Of a DNA stretch of 64,000 nucleotides, positions 1 to 9,194 are shown piece after piece; position 1 is the first letter of the stretch; each line of letters opens with the position of its first letter. The translations under genes were made by a program, and so were the position numbers. Source of the stretch: JAHRVQ01 sp029941905 (GTDB lineage Bacteria > Pseudomonadota > Gammaproteobacteria > Pseudomonadales > Azotimanducaceae); the NCBI GenBank assembly GCA_029941905.1, contig JAPYTQ010000015.1:45808-109807 (forward strand), written 5' to 3'. The notes under the pieces are model-generated. The model did no database searches. It worked only from the letters and a program-made list of their open reading frames with translations, and was not told the DNA's origin.

Positions 1-711
1 ATGCTGGTTCGTCTGCAGGCGCCGTCCTTAACCCATATCATGGGCACTGATCATCTCGGTCGTGACGTCTTCTCCCGTGTATTGATTGGTGCGCAGCTTT
101 CAATGATCGTTGGATTTGTTACCGCCAGCCTTGCAACTGTCATTTCAATTGTATTGGGCGTCATATCAGGATACGCGGGTGGTCGTACCGACATGCTGAT
201 TCAGCGTTTCGTTGATGCCTGGATGACATTCCCCGACCTGGTGTTGTTAATTGTGGTTATCTCGATCGTCGGTCCGGGCGTTCCGCAAATCATCATTATT
301 CTTGGACTGCTGTATGGCATAGCAGGTTCGCGAATCGTTCGCGGCTCTGTCATGACAGTTCGCGAGAACATGTATACCCACGCTGCCCAGTCAATGGGAG
401 CAAGCACGTTGCATATTCTCTGGTATCACATTCTGCCTAATATTCTGCCTGTGGTGATTGTGCTGTTCACCACCCGCGTCGGCGCCGTGATTCTCGCCGA
501 GGCTGGTTTGTCTTTCCTGGGTTTAGGTGTGCCGCCGCCTGCTCCAACCTGGGGTAGCATGCTCAGCGGTACCGGGCGAACCTATATGTACCTTGGCCCC
601 TGGCTGGCCCTTGCACCAGGCGTGTGTTTAACCATGGTGGTCTATGCAATCAATGTCTTCGGCGATGCGCTGCGTGACCTGCTGGATCCGCGAATGAGGG
701 GGAGCCGGTGA
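1..711 (+). CDS. ABC transporter permease, DppC/OppC type (5' end outside window)
   Basis: Inner-membrane permease subunit of a peptide-type (possibly nickel) ABC importer. The readable 236 residues contain several hydrophobic membrane spans and the loop that docks on the ATPase (AAQSMGAS followed by HILPN, about residues 128-147). The motif MGTDHLGRDVFSR sits at residue 14, whereas full-length DppC-type proteins of about 290-300 residues carry it some 50-60 residues further in, so the true start lies upstream of the window and the first ATG seen is probably internal. The stop overlaps the GTG start of the binding-protein gene (GTGA), a sign of translational coupling in one operon with the next three genes. 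The family call is firm; the substrate is not determinable. Confidence 0.9.
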   Translation: MLVRLQAPSLTHIMGTDHLGRDVFSRVLIGAQLSMIVGFVTASLATVISIVLGVISGYAGGRTDMLIQRFVDAWMTFPDLVLLIVVISIVGPGVPQIIIILGLLYGIAGSRIVRGSVMTVRENMYTHAAQSMGASTLHILWYHILPNILPVVIVLFTTRVGAVILAEAGLSFLGLGVPPPAPTWGSMLSGTGRTYMYLGPWLALAPGVCLTMVVYAINVFGDALRDLLDPRMRGSR

Positions 712-2411
712 TTACGGGCCGATTTTCAATACTGATTTTCTTAATACTTCTCTTGTTAGTGCCACTCACCCACCCCCAGGCGCTGGCAGAAGATCAACCA
801 CAATATGGCGGCTCACTCGATATTGGCACAGTCAACGTGACGCTTTCACCGCTTTCCTGGGACCCGGTGGACTGGGTGTGGAAGAGTAATCACGACACCG
901 GTATGGTGCGGGAACAATTGTTTGCGGGTGATCTCGACAAGAGTGTTCGCAAGGGTGGTCCATTCTCGTTTATCGCAGACGCCTATCTACCCTCTGACGC
1001 GATGAGGGGCGAACTGGCGAAACAATGGACCTGGGAAGACCCACTTACCCTGGTGATTCAACTTCGCCATGGCGTCATGTTCACCGATAGACCCGGCGTG
1101 ATGAAATCCCGTGAACTCGTCGCGGCTGATGTCGTTTATACCTACGAGACGCTGCGAGACAGTCCAAAAAAAATACCGACCTATTTCGATCATATCAATG
1201 ACGTTGTTGCCAGGGACCCCCATACCGTTGTTTTCTACTTCAGCGAATACAATGCGGAATGGGCCTACCGATTCGGATATGGATATTACTCGGGTATTTT
1301 CCCAAGGGAGATGGCGGATGTTGATGCCAAACGATGGCGCACAGTCACGGGAACGGGGCCCTTTGTGCTCGAACGATATATTCAGGCTAACGCACAGACA
1401 TATGCCAAAAATGACGCCTACTGGGACAAGGAGCAGATAGGCGAGAAAAGTTACCCGATTCCCTTTGTTGATCGTCTCTCTTACCGGATAATCAAGGACG
1501 AGGCAACCTACCTGACTGCGCTGCGCACCGGTCAAATAGATATTCTCGAAGCGATCCGCTGGATCGCAGTTGATCACCTGAAGGAGACAACACCTGAGCT
1601 GAAGTGGAATCGGTGGTTGGCCACAGGCGGCAACTTTATGGCGCTTCGCGTCGACAGGGCACCATTTGGTGACATCAGGGTCAGGCGGGCACTGAACCTG
1701 GCTGTGAACCAACAGGAAATTGTCGAGCTTTTTTATGGCGGTCATGCCGAACTGATGGCCTATCCGCAACACCCGGGCTTCGGTGAATATTTTCAGCCCC
1801 TGGAAGAAATGCCGGATTCGGTTAAAGAATTGTTTTCGTTTAACCCGGACAAGGCACGGCAGTTACTCGCAGAAGCGGGTTATGCCGATGGTTTTGAAAT
1901 TGAAGTACAGGTTTGCAGCTGTAGCCCCGGCAATATGGATCTAATTCCGTTGCTGGAGAGTTATCTGGCCGATGTAGGCGTCTCAATCAAGATCAAACCG
2001 ATGGAATACGCCTCGTTCCTTTCGGCGATGACAACCCGAACCCATACACCGGGGTACCTGATGGGTAGTGGTCATGTAAACCCCACGACATCACTGCGCA
2101 AGAGTTTTGTCACGGCTCAGACGTGGAATCCGTCGATGTATTCCGACCCAGTGTTTGATGCAAAAATACGCGAGCTGCATCTAACCCGCGACGAGAATGT
2201 TCGCATCAAAATGATTCGCGAACTGACCGTCGAAATGCTGGACAAGGCACCTTACATTTGGCTGCCAACACCCTATGTCTATACAGCCTGGTGGCCATGG
2301 GTAAAAAATTACGGTGGCGAGCTTCGAGCTGGTGCGGTCAGACCCGGACCAATCTATGCACGAATCTGGATTGACCAGGCGTTGAAGAAGGAGCTTGGTT
2401 TTGACGACTAG
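708..2411 (+). CDS. ABC transporter substrate-binding protein, family 5 (DppA/OppA type)
   Basis: Periplasmic solute-binding protein that delivers peptides or a similar solute to the adjacent permease. 567 residues, within the family range. Residues 1-27 form a signal peptide (hydrophobic stretch ending in QALA). Family-5 features follow: YGGSLDIG near the mature start, the conserved region GTGPFVLERY around residue 222, and RRALNLAVNQQEIV in the second lobe. The start is GTG, preceded by GGGGAG at the right distance and overlapping the permease stop by three bases. The gene's own end overlaps the following ATPase by 17 bases. A cytochrome-like run of cysteines (VCSCSPG, about residue 400) is unusual but has no obvious meaning. 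Confidence 0.9.
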   Translation: MITGRFSILIFLILLLLVPLTHPQALAEDQPQYGGSLDIGTVNVTLSPLSWDPVDWVWKSNHDTGMVREQLFAGDLDKSVRKGGPFSFIADAYLPSDAMRGELAKQWTWEDPLTLVIQLRHGVMFTDRPGVMKSRELVAADVVYTYETLRDSPKKIPTYFDHINDVVARDPHTVVFYFSEYNAEWAYRFGYGYYSGIFPREMADVDAKRWRTVTGTGPFVLERYIQANAQTYAKNDAYWDKEQIGEKSYPIPFVDRLSYRIIKDEATYLTALRTGQIDILEAIRWIAVDHLKETTPELKWNRWLATGGNFMALRVDRAPFGDIRVRRALNLAVNQQEIVELFYGGHAELMAYPQHPGFGEYFQPLEEMPDSVKELFSFNPDKARQLLAEAGYADGFEIEVQVCSCSPGNMDLIPLLESYLADVGVSIKIKPMEYASFLSAMTTRTHTPGYLMGSGHVNPTTSLRKSFVTAQTWNPSMYSDPVFDAKIRELHLTRDENVRIKMIRELTVEMLDKAPYIWLPTPYVYTAWWPWVKNYGGELRAGAVRPGPIYARIWIDQALKKELGFDD

Positions 2412-3372
2412 TCCCTTGCTCCAGATCTCCGATTTGTCGGTATCCTTTCAAACAGAACGAGGCCTTGTTCCTGCTATTGACAGGGTTTCTCTGCATGTGG
2501 ACGAAGGCGAGACACTGGCAATCGTCGGCGAGAGTGGCTCAGGAAAGAGCGTCACAGCACTTTCGATCTTGCGCTTACTCGACGACGCCGGGGAAATCAA
2601 CAGCGGCAAGATATTGTTCGCCGGTGTTGACCTGCTGACCCTTGATAACAAGTCTATCCGTTCAATTCGCGGCGATCGAATTGCCATGATATTTCAGGAA
2701 CCCATGTCATCCCTCAATCCGGTTCTGACTATTGGTAAACAGGTCGCTGAGCCAATCTGGCTGCACCGCCAACTATCCTGGAGTCATGCCGCTGAGCAAG
2801 CTGCTGAACTACTCCGTCGTGTCGCTATACCCGATGCCGTTGATCGCCTCGGAGACTACCCGCATCAATTCTCCGGCGGTATGCGCCAGCGCGTCATGAT
2901 TGCAATGGCCCTGGCCTGTGAACCAAAACTGATCATCGCCGACGAGCCAACAACAGCGCTGGACGTCACTGTGCAGGCACAAATACTATCGATGCTGAAA
3001 CACCTGACACAGGAACTGAACACATCGCTGATTCTGATTACCCATGATCTTGGTGTAGTAGCACGCTACGCCGACCGGGTCGCGGTCATGTATGGCGGCA
3101 GGGTAGTAGAAACAGCACCCGCTCGCGAACTCTACAACAACCCCAGGCATCCCTACACAAAGGGCCTGATGGCTTCTGTGCCATCACTTGATGGAACCCC
3201 CGGCGAACGCCTGAAAACGATTGAGGGGCAGCCACCAGATCTGGCCAACCTCCCCCCGGGTTGTGCTTTTGCACCTCGCTGCCCCTATGCAAAAGATCAG
3301 TGTTTGTCAGAAAAACCTGAACTTGAACATGTCACAGAAAAACATCAAAGCGCCTGTTTTGGTTATGAGTGA
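2395..3372 (+). CDS. ABC transporter ATP-binding protein, DppD/OppD type
   Basis: Cytoplasmic ATPase powering the peptide importer. Visible in order: Walker A GESGSGKS (about residue 45), Q-loop IFQEPMSSLNP, ABC signature FSGGMRQRV, Walker B LIIADEPT, H-loop ITHDLG, and the C-terminal oligopeptide-transporter domain with the cysteine cluster GCAFAPRCPYAKDQC that in this family can bind an Fe-S cluster. Length 325 residues is typical. The start is TTG (a second TTG lies two codons later) inside the end of the binding-protein gene, so translation is probably coupled. The stop overlaps the ATG of the next ATPase. Confidence 0.92.
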   Translation: MVLTTSPLLQISDLSVSFQTERGLVPAIDRVSLHVDEGETLAIVGESGSGKSVTALSILRLLDDAGEINSGKILFAGVDLLTLDNKSIRSIRGDRIAMIFQEPMSSLNPVLTIGKQVAEPIWLHRQLSWSHAAEQAAELLRRVAIPDAVDRLGDYPHQFSGGMRQRVMIAMALACEPKLIIADEPTTALDVTVQAQILSMLKHLTQELNTSLILITHDLGVVARYADRVAVMYGGRVVETAPARELYNNPRHPYTKGLMASVPSLDGTPGERLKTIEGQPPDLANLPPGCAFAPRCPYAKDQCLSEKPELEHVTEKHQSACFGYE

Positions 3373-4369
3373 CGCTACTAGTAACCATATCGTTGAAGTA
3401 CAGGACCTGAAGGTGCACTTCCCGATTACTGCGGGACTGTTCCGGCGTACCGTAGGTCACCTCGCCGCTGTTGATGGGGTATCGTTTTCTATAACAAGAG
3501 GCGAAACCTTCAGCCTGGTGGGGGAGAGCGGCTGTGGCAAATCAACAACCGCTCTGGCTGTGCTACGCATGCAGGCAGCAACTTCCGGCCAGATCATCTT
3601 CAATGGTCAGGATATTACCCATCACTCGGCGAGGGAATTGCGGCCGATTCGGCGAAGCATGCAAATGGTGTATCAGGACCCATTTGGTTCACTCAATCCC
3701 AGGATGAAAGTCGGTAACATCATTGGAGAGCCCTTGCGTGTCCATGGTCTGGCATCAGACAAGGAAAAGCTGCAGTCCAGAATCAAGGAGTTGATGAATC
3801 TGGTCGGACTATTACCCGACATGGCAGATCGATATCCTCATGAGTTCTCCGGCGGCCAGCGCCAACGTATCTGTATTGCCAGGGCGTTGGCGCTTGATCC
3901 GGAACTGATAATCTGTGACGAAGCTGTATCCGCACTGGATGTCTCGATTCAGGCCCAGGTCATCAACCTGCTGATGGAACTGCAGCAACGCCTGGGGCTG
4001 ACTTACCTGTTTATCGCCCATGACCTGTCTGTGGTAAGGCATATCAGCAATCGGGTTGCCGTCATGTATCTCGGACGTATCGTCGAAGTTGCTGACCGCG
4101 ACCAGCTATTTTCAAATCCAAAGCACCCTTATACCCAAATGTTGCTCGACGCAGTCCCCGTCGCCAACCCGGATCTTGAAGCCGAACGACCCCACAAGCT
4201 GATTGTTGGCGAAGTGCCGAGTGTGCGCAACCCACCATCTGGCTGTAGATTTCACCCCAGATGCCCGGACGCCATGCCAGTTTGCACAAAACAAACACCG
4301 GTCCTTCGGGGAGAGGGCAAGGATGGGGCACAAGTATCCTGCCATCTATTCGACGCGTCAGTCAGCTGA
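3365..4369 (+). CDS. ABC transporter ATP-binding protein, DppF/OppF type
   Basis: Second ATPase of the peptide importer, working as a heterodimer with the preceding one. Walker A GESGCGKST, Q-loop VYQDPFGSLNP, signature FSGGQRQRI, Walker B LIICDEAVSALD and H-loop IAHDLS are all present, followed by the oligopeptide C-terminal domain with GCRFHPRCPDAMPVC. An open frame extends 48 codons further upstream, but the ATG used here overlaps the previous stop by eight bases, gives 334 residues and places the first strand of the ATPase fold correctly, so the longer version is rejected. It is the last gene of the operon; 126 bases separate it from the kinase gene on the same strand. Confidence 0.92.
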   Translation: MSDATSNHIVEVQDLKVHFPITAGLFRRTVGHLAAVDGVSFSITRGETFSLVGESGCGKSTTALAVLRMQAATSGQIIFNGQDITHHSARELRPIRRSMQMVYQDPFGSLNPRMKVGNIIGEPLRVHGLASDKEKLQSRIKELMNLVGLLPDMADRYPHEFSGGQRQRICIARALALDPELIICDEAVSALDVSIQAQVINLLMELQQRLGLTYLFIAHDLSVVRHISNRVAVMYLGRIVEVADRDQLFSNPKHPYTQMLLDAVPVANPDLEAERPHKLIVGEVPSVRNPPSGCRFHPRCPDAMPVCTKQTPVLRGEGKDGAQVSCHLFDASVS

Positions 4370-4495
4370 TTCCAGCTCAAGTTAGTCAAGACAATGGTGA
4401 TTTCATCAATTTGCTAAAAAAGTTGGATGCTTTATGCTCTGTCTACTTTCTAAACAGTAACGGGAAAGCGCATTTTTCAATAGGTGTGTAAACAA

Positions 4496-7400
4496 ATGTC
4501 TGAGACAAGACAGTCCACGCCGCTCGGGCCAATTGCGGACCGTTTCTCGCACCGGGAACTCATCGGCGCGGGGAGTGCAAAGCAGGTTCATCTGGCGCTT
4601 GATACGCTGGTCAATCGCCTGGTGGCGGTTGCTGTCATTGAGAATCCTCCAGACGACTTAAACAACGAGATAGTGACCTGGGCTTCAATCGCTGATCACC
4701 CGCAGGTAGTGACGATTTATGATGTCATAAACCACCCGCACACAACCTACATTATCCAGCAGTATCTTGAAGGCAAGAATCTGAGAGATCGCATCACCAA
4801 CTCGCCGCTGTCCGAGCTGGAAGCATTAGAGTGCAGCCTGCAACTCACCCGCATACTAAAAGATACTCACAAAGAGGGGTTTATCCACTCGGATTTAAAG
4901 CCAGAGAACATTTTGTTTGATCGCGCAGGGCTGCCTTATTTATGTGACTTTGGTGCATCAAAAACTGCCGAGTGGATCAGCCTTGATATCCCAACATCGA
5001 TGACAGGCGGGTCGGTGGGATATATGGCACCGGAGCAACTGCTAAGGGCCTCAGCTGCGCCCACCGTGGATATCTACTCCCTCGGATGCCTGATGTTCGA
5101 GATGATGACAGGAACAGCGGCTTTTGTTGGTGAACCGCGGGCAATTTATGCCTCGAAGGTCGACCCAGCATTCTCACCTCCAACCAGTAACCACTTCAGT
5201 ACGCCGGTCGCAAACCTGCTCACCTCATTAATGGCGTTTGAGCCAACCCGTCGACCAGACGACATGCAACAGCTTGAACAGCGTTTAGTGGCTGTCATCG
5301 AGGAACTAATCCATAGCAATAAAACAGCCAGATCACCCATCTGGGGTTATCAGGACCAGCGCCAGACCTTTAACTCACTGTTGCGTGACGCCAATAGAAA
5401 TCGGCCCCGGTTAATCCTGATTGATGGCGCTGCAGGCATGGGTAAATCAACTCTGATAGAAACATTCCTGTCCACTACACAAAGTACAGTCCGAGTGGTG
5501 TGCGAGAAAGCATCGGCACAAATGGTCGAGCCGCTATCGCTGTTTAAAACCTGTTTGAATGACCTTGGCCCCGATTTTTTGATCAAAATCGAAAAATCAG
5601 ACACTCGTTTCCACGAACCCGAATTCAGGAATTTCGCAACCACCATCATTGACCATTTATGCAATGAGAACGACATTCTGGTTTTCGATGACATTCACTG
5701 GGCTGATGAAACTTCGTTGAATTTGCTCCAGCAACTGATCCTGCGCCTGACACGAAATAAAGCCACCGGACCCACCGTCATACTGGGTTACCGGCCGGAC
5801 GAGCTGGAAGAGGATCTGGCAATGTTTATAGACGACCTGCACCTGGTTAATGCCCACCGAATTTGCCTCGACGGACTAAAATCTGCTGATATCAGTGCAT
5901 TGTTGACCTCAGAATTCAATGCGACACCATCAGTTCAACTCGTCACTGCCATTAAAAAAACAAGTATGGGTAATCCCCTGTTTACCCTCGAATTGATAAA
6001 GCATATCCGCAAAACGAGTCAATTCGATATCATCGCAGGGAGCCTGCAGGTGACCGTCGAGATTGATGCGCTCGACTTGCCAGCCAACCTGGTCGCCGCA
6101 TTGGCAAACCGCTTAAATCATCTTTCAGACGAATGCCAGCGGGCGATGACCTATGCCGCGTTACTCGGCGAGATTTTTGACCCTGGAGTACTTCAGACAA
6201 TACTTGAGCTGCCCGACGCACAATGGCTACTTATTAAAGACAGCGCAGAGCAGAACGATGTCATTCGCATGACCGGCTATGAGTTCGAATTTACCCATCC
6301 TCTGGTACGCAATCATTTCCTCACAAGACCCAGTGCACCGCGTCGAGAGAAAGCACACGCCAATATCGCTGAAAAACTCATTCTTCATTACACCGATACA
6401 GTCATGTCACATTCCATCGAAATTGCTCACCACATCGTGCGTTCAGGGCATTTACTGCATAGTCAGGAGTTCACCCGGTTTTCCACCGATGCCGGAAACA
6501 AGGCACTGAAGTTATTTTCGTTTGAGAGAGCACGAAGATTTTTCGAATACAGCTGTCAGGCCCTAAAGCATAGTGACGATGCTCATACACTCGCACAACT
6601 ACACCTCAGTATCGGGCTATCCTATGGATTGTCTTCTGATTTAGCCCAGGGGATCCAGCATCTGCTAACCTCAATCGACTACTTTACAAAGACAGAGGAT
6701 GTCAACGGCCTCGCAGCAGCTTTGGAGCACAAACTACGCTACGACACTTCTGCAGGAAAAATCTCTCATGGAGAGCTCGCCGACGTTAATCCGCTGGAGT
6801 CCATCATCGAGTCAATAACCAACCAGGAAACCCTGGTTAATTCACTGGACAGTCTGGCCACTGCCCATTATTACGCGGGCAACATATCCAACGCCGAATC
6901 ATATGCCTCAACAGCCATGGAAATTGCCGAAGCCAGCGGAGACCTTCGACTTTGTTGTGTGCCCGTCTCCTCACTAGCATTGACAAAACTGGATCAATTC
7001 CAGATAGAAGCCGCCAGAGATTTGTGGCGGGACGGCGTAGCAAACGCAAAAAAGGCGAATTTAGACCTCGCCGATGGCTATCACTCCCAAAGGTTGCCGT
7101 TGACCCTTTTCTATCTTGGTGAGTTGGAAGAAGCCCTGCGTTTGTGCCGGGTTGCCTACCAGTTTGGGCAAGATACGAACAATATTGCCGAGTTAACAAT
7201 TCCCTTATCCATCGAAATTATGGTTAACATCTTACGCGGGAATTTCCCTGAAGCTGTCGAGAAAGGTGAAGAAGCCCTTGAGATCGTAAAAATGACCCGC
7301 TACCCCTGGGCAGCCACCGCGATCATTCCGGCACTAGCGCAGACCTATACGCTCCAGGGTAAAACTGTTGAAGCATTCGACATTCTGGAACAACTGGTCA

Positions 7401-7930
7401 CAGGGGAGATCTTCGAAAACACGGCGCCATACCAGGACCTGCACAACAATATCAAGTCGGTTATCAATGCTCGATTCACACCCGACAGCCAGCCAATATC
7501 ACTGACACCACAGAGTGGACAAAAAAATCAAATTCGGCCCGGCAGTATGACAAACATCGCCATCAACCTGGAGCTACAGGCTTTAAGTGGCAGCCCAGTC
7601 AATGCCGGGACTACCGAAGAACTACTTCAGCATGCCATGCAGAACAAGCTTCTTTTTTCATTGGGCTGGGTAAATTTCATACCACGGCAACTGGGACAGC
7701 TGGCTGCATTACAAGGCAAGTTCAGTGAAGCGAGACAGTATATAAGCCGCGCAACTGAAATAGCAGAAAGAATAAACAGCCCATTCGAAGCGGCGTTATG
7801 TGAACTTGCACAGGCCAGGCTGGAAATGCAGGACCCACTAGGTGATATAACTGCCGGAGAAGTGCAGCTCAGCCAATCGAGAGAAAAGCTGACCTGCATG
7901 GGAGTATCAGAGCAGTACTTTGCCCACTAG
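4496..7930 (+). CDS. Ser/Thr kinase-like / AAA ATPase / TPR giant regulator (PknK-like), beta-3 lysine absent
   Basis: Large cytoplasmic signalling protein of 1144 residues from the ATG (a GTG four codons earlier is possible). An N-terminal kinase-like domain (residues 20-270) has a glycine loop GAGSAKQV, catalytic loop HSDLKPEN (131-138), DFG (151-153) and APE (178-180). The ATP-anchoring lysine of strand beta-3 is not where expected: the strand reads AVAVIENP. Next is an AAA-type ATPase with Walker A GAAGMGKST (311-319) and Walker B DILVFDDIHWAD, then about 600 residues of helical TPR-like repeats. No C-terminal HTH was recognised. The kinase-AAA-TPR order is that of PknK-like regulators, sensors whose signals are mostly unknown. 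It follows the peptide importer, but whether they are functionally linked is conjecture. Confidence 0.85.
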   Translation: MSETRQSTPLGPIADRFSHRELIGAGSAKQVHLALDTLVNRLVAVAVIENPPDDLNNEIVTWASIADHPQVVTIYDVINHPHTTYIIQQYLEGKNLRDRITNSPLSELEALECSLQLTRILKDTHKEGFIHSDLKPENILFDRAGLPYLCDFGASKTAEWISLDIPTSMTGGSVGYMAPEQLLRASAAPTVDIYSLGCLMFEMMTGTAAFVGEPRAIYASKVDPAFSPPTSNHFSTPVANLLTSLMAFEPTRRPDDMQQLEQRLVAVIEELIHSNKTARSPIWGYQDQRQTFNSLLRDANRNRPRLILIDGAAGMGKSTLIETFLSTTQSTVRVVCEKASAQMVEPLSLFKTCLNDLGPDFLIKIEKSDTRFHEPEFRNFATTIIDHLCNENDILVFDDIHWADETSLNLLQQLILRLTRNKATGPTVILGYRPDELEEDLAMFIDDLHLVNAHRICLDGLKSADISALLTSEFNATPSVQLVTAIKKTSMGNPLFTLELIKHIRKTSQFDIIAGSLQVTVEIDALDLPANLVAALANRLNHLSDECQRAMTYAALLGEIFDPGVLQTILELPDAQWLLIKDSAEQNDVIRMTGYEFEFTHPLVRNHFLTRPSAPRREKAHANIAEKLILHYTDTVMSHSIEIAHHIVRSGHLLHSQEFTRFSTDAGNKALKLFSFERARRFFEYSCQALKHSDDAHTLAQLHLSIGLSYGLSSDLAQGIQHLLTSIDYFTKTEDVNGLAAALEHKLRYDTSAGKISHGELADVNPLESIIESITNQETLVNSLDSLATAHYYAGNISNAESYASTAMEIAEASGDLRLCCVPVSSLALTKLDQFQIEAARDLWRDGVANAKKANLDLADGYHSQRLPLTLFYLGELEEALRLCRVAYQFGQDTNNIAELTIPLSIEIMVNILRGNFPEAVEKGEEALEIVKMTRYPWAATAIIPALAQTYTLQGKTVEAFDILEQLVTGEIFENTAPYQDLHNNIKSVINARFTPDSQPISLTPQSGQKNQIRPGSMTNIAINLELQALSGSPVNAGTTEELLQHAMQNKLLFSLGWVNFIPRQLGQLAALQGKFSEARQYISRATEIAERINSPFEAALCELAQARLEMQDPLGDITAGEVQLSQSREKLTCMGVSEQYFAH

Positions 7931-7931
7931 C

Positions 7932-8987
7932 TTAGCCAGGATGCAGGCCTTTGCGTCTCAATCCAAGGCCGCGGTCCAATCCGAACATCAGGTTCATATT
8001 CTCAATACCAACTTGGGCACCACCCTTACCCACGTTGTCTAACGCAGAGTAAATCACCAGACGGTTTCGCCTCTCATCGTAATCGAGGCCAATCTGACAG
8101 TAGTTGGTACCATTGATAGCACTGACCCAGGGGTAGGGTCGATACTGCCAGCTGACTCCGACTTCCTTCTCCTGATCATAAACTTTGATGAACTCATGAT
8201 CTCGATAGAACTGTCGATAAACGTTGAGTATATCTTCGCGGGTCGTTTTTTCCCGGGGGAATGTGTGGCAAATATCGAGGACACCGCGCGTGATGGGTAC
8301 ATAGACGGGGGAAAAGTGTACCTGGACGTCTGTGCCCGCCAGGAGCCCAAGTTCCTGCTCCATTTCGTAGGTATGGCGATGATCAACGACATTGTAGGGC
8401 ACAATATTGTTGCCAATCTCAGGATGATGAGCCGGTTTGGCAAGCTCTGCACCGGCACCGGTTGTGCCGGACAAAGCATCAACCAGTAAGTGATCCAGAT
8501 CGATCAACTCGTGCTTAATCAAAGGCGCCAACCCCAGAATCGCAGCAGAGGAAAAACAACCCGGATTGGCAACGATTCGCGCCTTCGCAACCTCACGACC
8601 ATGCAGTTCCGTTATTCCATAAACCGCTTCTTCCACCAGATGCCAGTGTGTATGTTGCTGGCCGTACACTCTCTCCCAGGTTTGTCTGTCTTTCAAACGA
8701 AAAGCGGAACCGAGATCAATCACCCTGGCGCCCTGGTTCAGTAGAGTATCAATTGTCTCCAGGGTCGCAGATGTGGGTACCGTGAGGAATACCACGTCGC
8801 AGGGAGTCACTTCAGAAGGATGGATAAGGGGCAGATCGAGGCCAAACAAATTGGGGTGATAGTCAGATAACTGGCCGCCCGACCGGCCTGAAAGCCAGAC
8901 GATTTCAACCTCCGGGTGATCCAACAGAACCCGCAGCACCTCCCCACCCATGTATCCCGTGGCGCTCAGTATTCCAACTTTTATCAT
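7932..8987 (-). CDS. argC: N-acetyl-gamma-glutamyl-phosphate reductase
   Basis: Arginine biosynthesis enzyme that reduces N-acetylglutamyl-5-phosphate to the semialdehyde with NADPH. The N-terminal Rossmann motif reads GILSATGYMGGEVLR, and the catalytic cysteine is in NPGCFSSAAILG (about residue 143), the signature of type 1 ArgC. Length 351 is normal (about 345). The ATG is preceded by GGAGAAC eight to nine bases upstream. It stands alone: the kinase gene converges on it with a one-base gap, and a repeat element lies upstream. No ARG-box-like operator was recognised. Confidence 0.95.
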   Translation of the reverse strand: MIKVGILSATGYMGGEVLRVLLDHPEVEIVWLSGRSGGQLSDYHPNLFGLDLPLIHPSEVTPCDVVFLTVPTSATLETIDTLLNQGARVIDLGSAFRLKDRQTWERVYGQQHTHWHLVEEAVYGITELHGREVAKARIVANPGCFSSAAILGLAPLIKHELIDLDHLLVDALSGTTGAGAELAKPAHHPEIGNNIVPYNVVDHRHTYEMEQELGLLAGTDVQVHFSPVYVPITRGVLDICHTFPREKTTREDILNVYRQFYRDHEFIKVYDQEKEVGVSWQYRPYPWVSAINGTNYCQIGLDYDERRNRLVIYSALDNVGKGGAQVGIENMNLMFGLDRGLGLRRKGLHPG

Positions 8988-9039
8988 TCTTTAGTTCTCC
9001 TTAACACAGAACCGGAGGTGTGAGTGATACCTGCTCCCG

Positions 9040-9194
9040 AATAGGCCGCTAAAAAAGTTCCTGTTAGATGCAAGCCAACGCGAAAATTGCTGAAAGAGCG
9101 GAGTTTACACGGAGTAAATAAGTATTTGGACTCGCGAAGGAGCAATTTTCAACGCTGAATTGTGCTAACAGAGGCTATTTCAGCAGCCTGCTAG
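9040..9194. repeat. Family A inverted-repeat element, copy 1 (degenerate left end)
   Basis: About 155 bp matching a second copy near 34.6-34.8 kb over most of its length, including the core GCTGAAAGAGCGGAGTTTAC. The right end carries CTAACAG, a variable stretch and TTTCAGCAGCCTGCTAG; the left end is the degenerate inverse (GGCCGCTAAAAAAGTTCCTGTTAG-like). The structure, terminal inverted repeats with no coding capacity, is that of a MITE-like or large palindromic intergenic element. Its last bases supply the TAG stop of the neighbouring glycosyltransferase gene. Confidence 0.85.

Noticed and set aside
987..1772. A 261-codon open frame on the minus strand across the binding-protein gene
   Set aside because: It is antisense to a well-supported gene, shows no recognisable motif, and arises from codon bias of the real frame.
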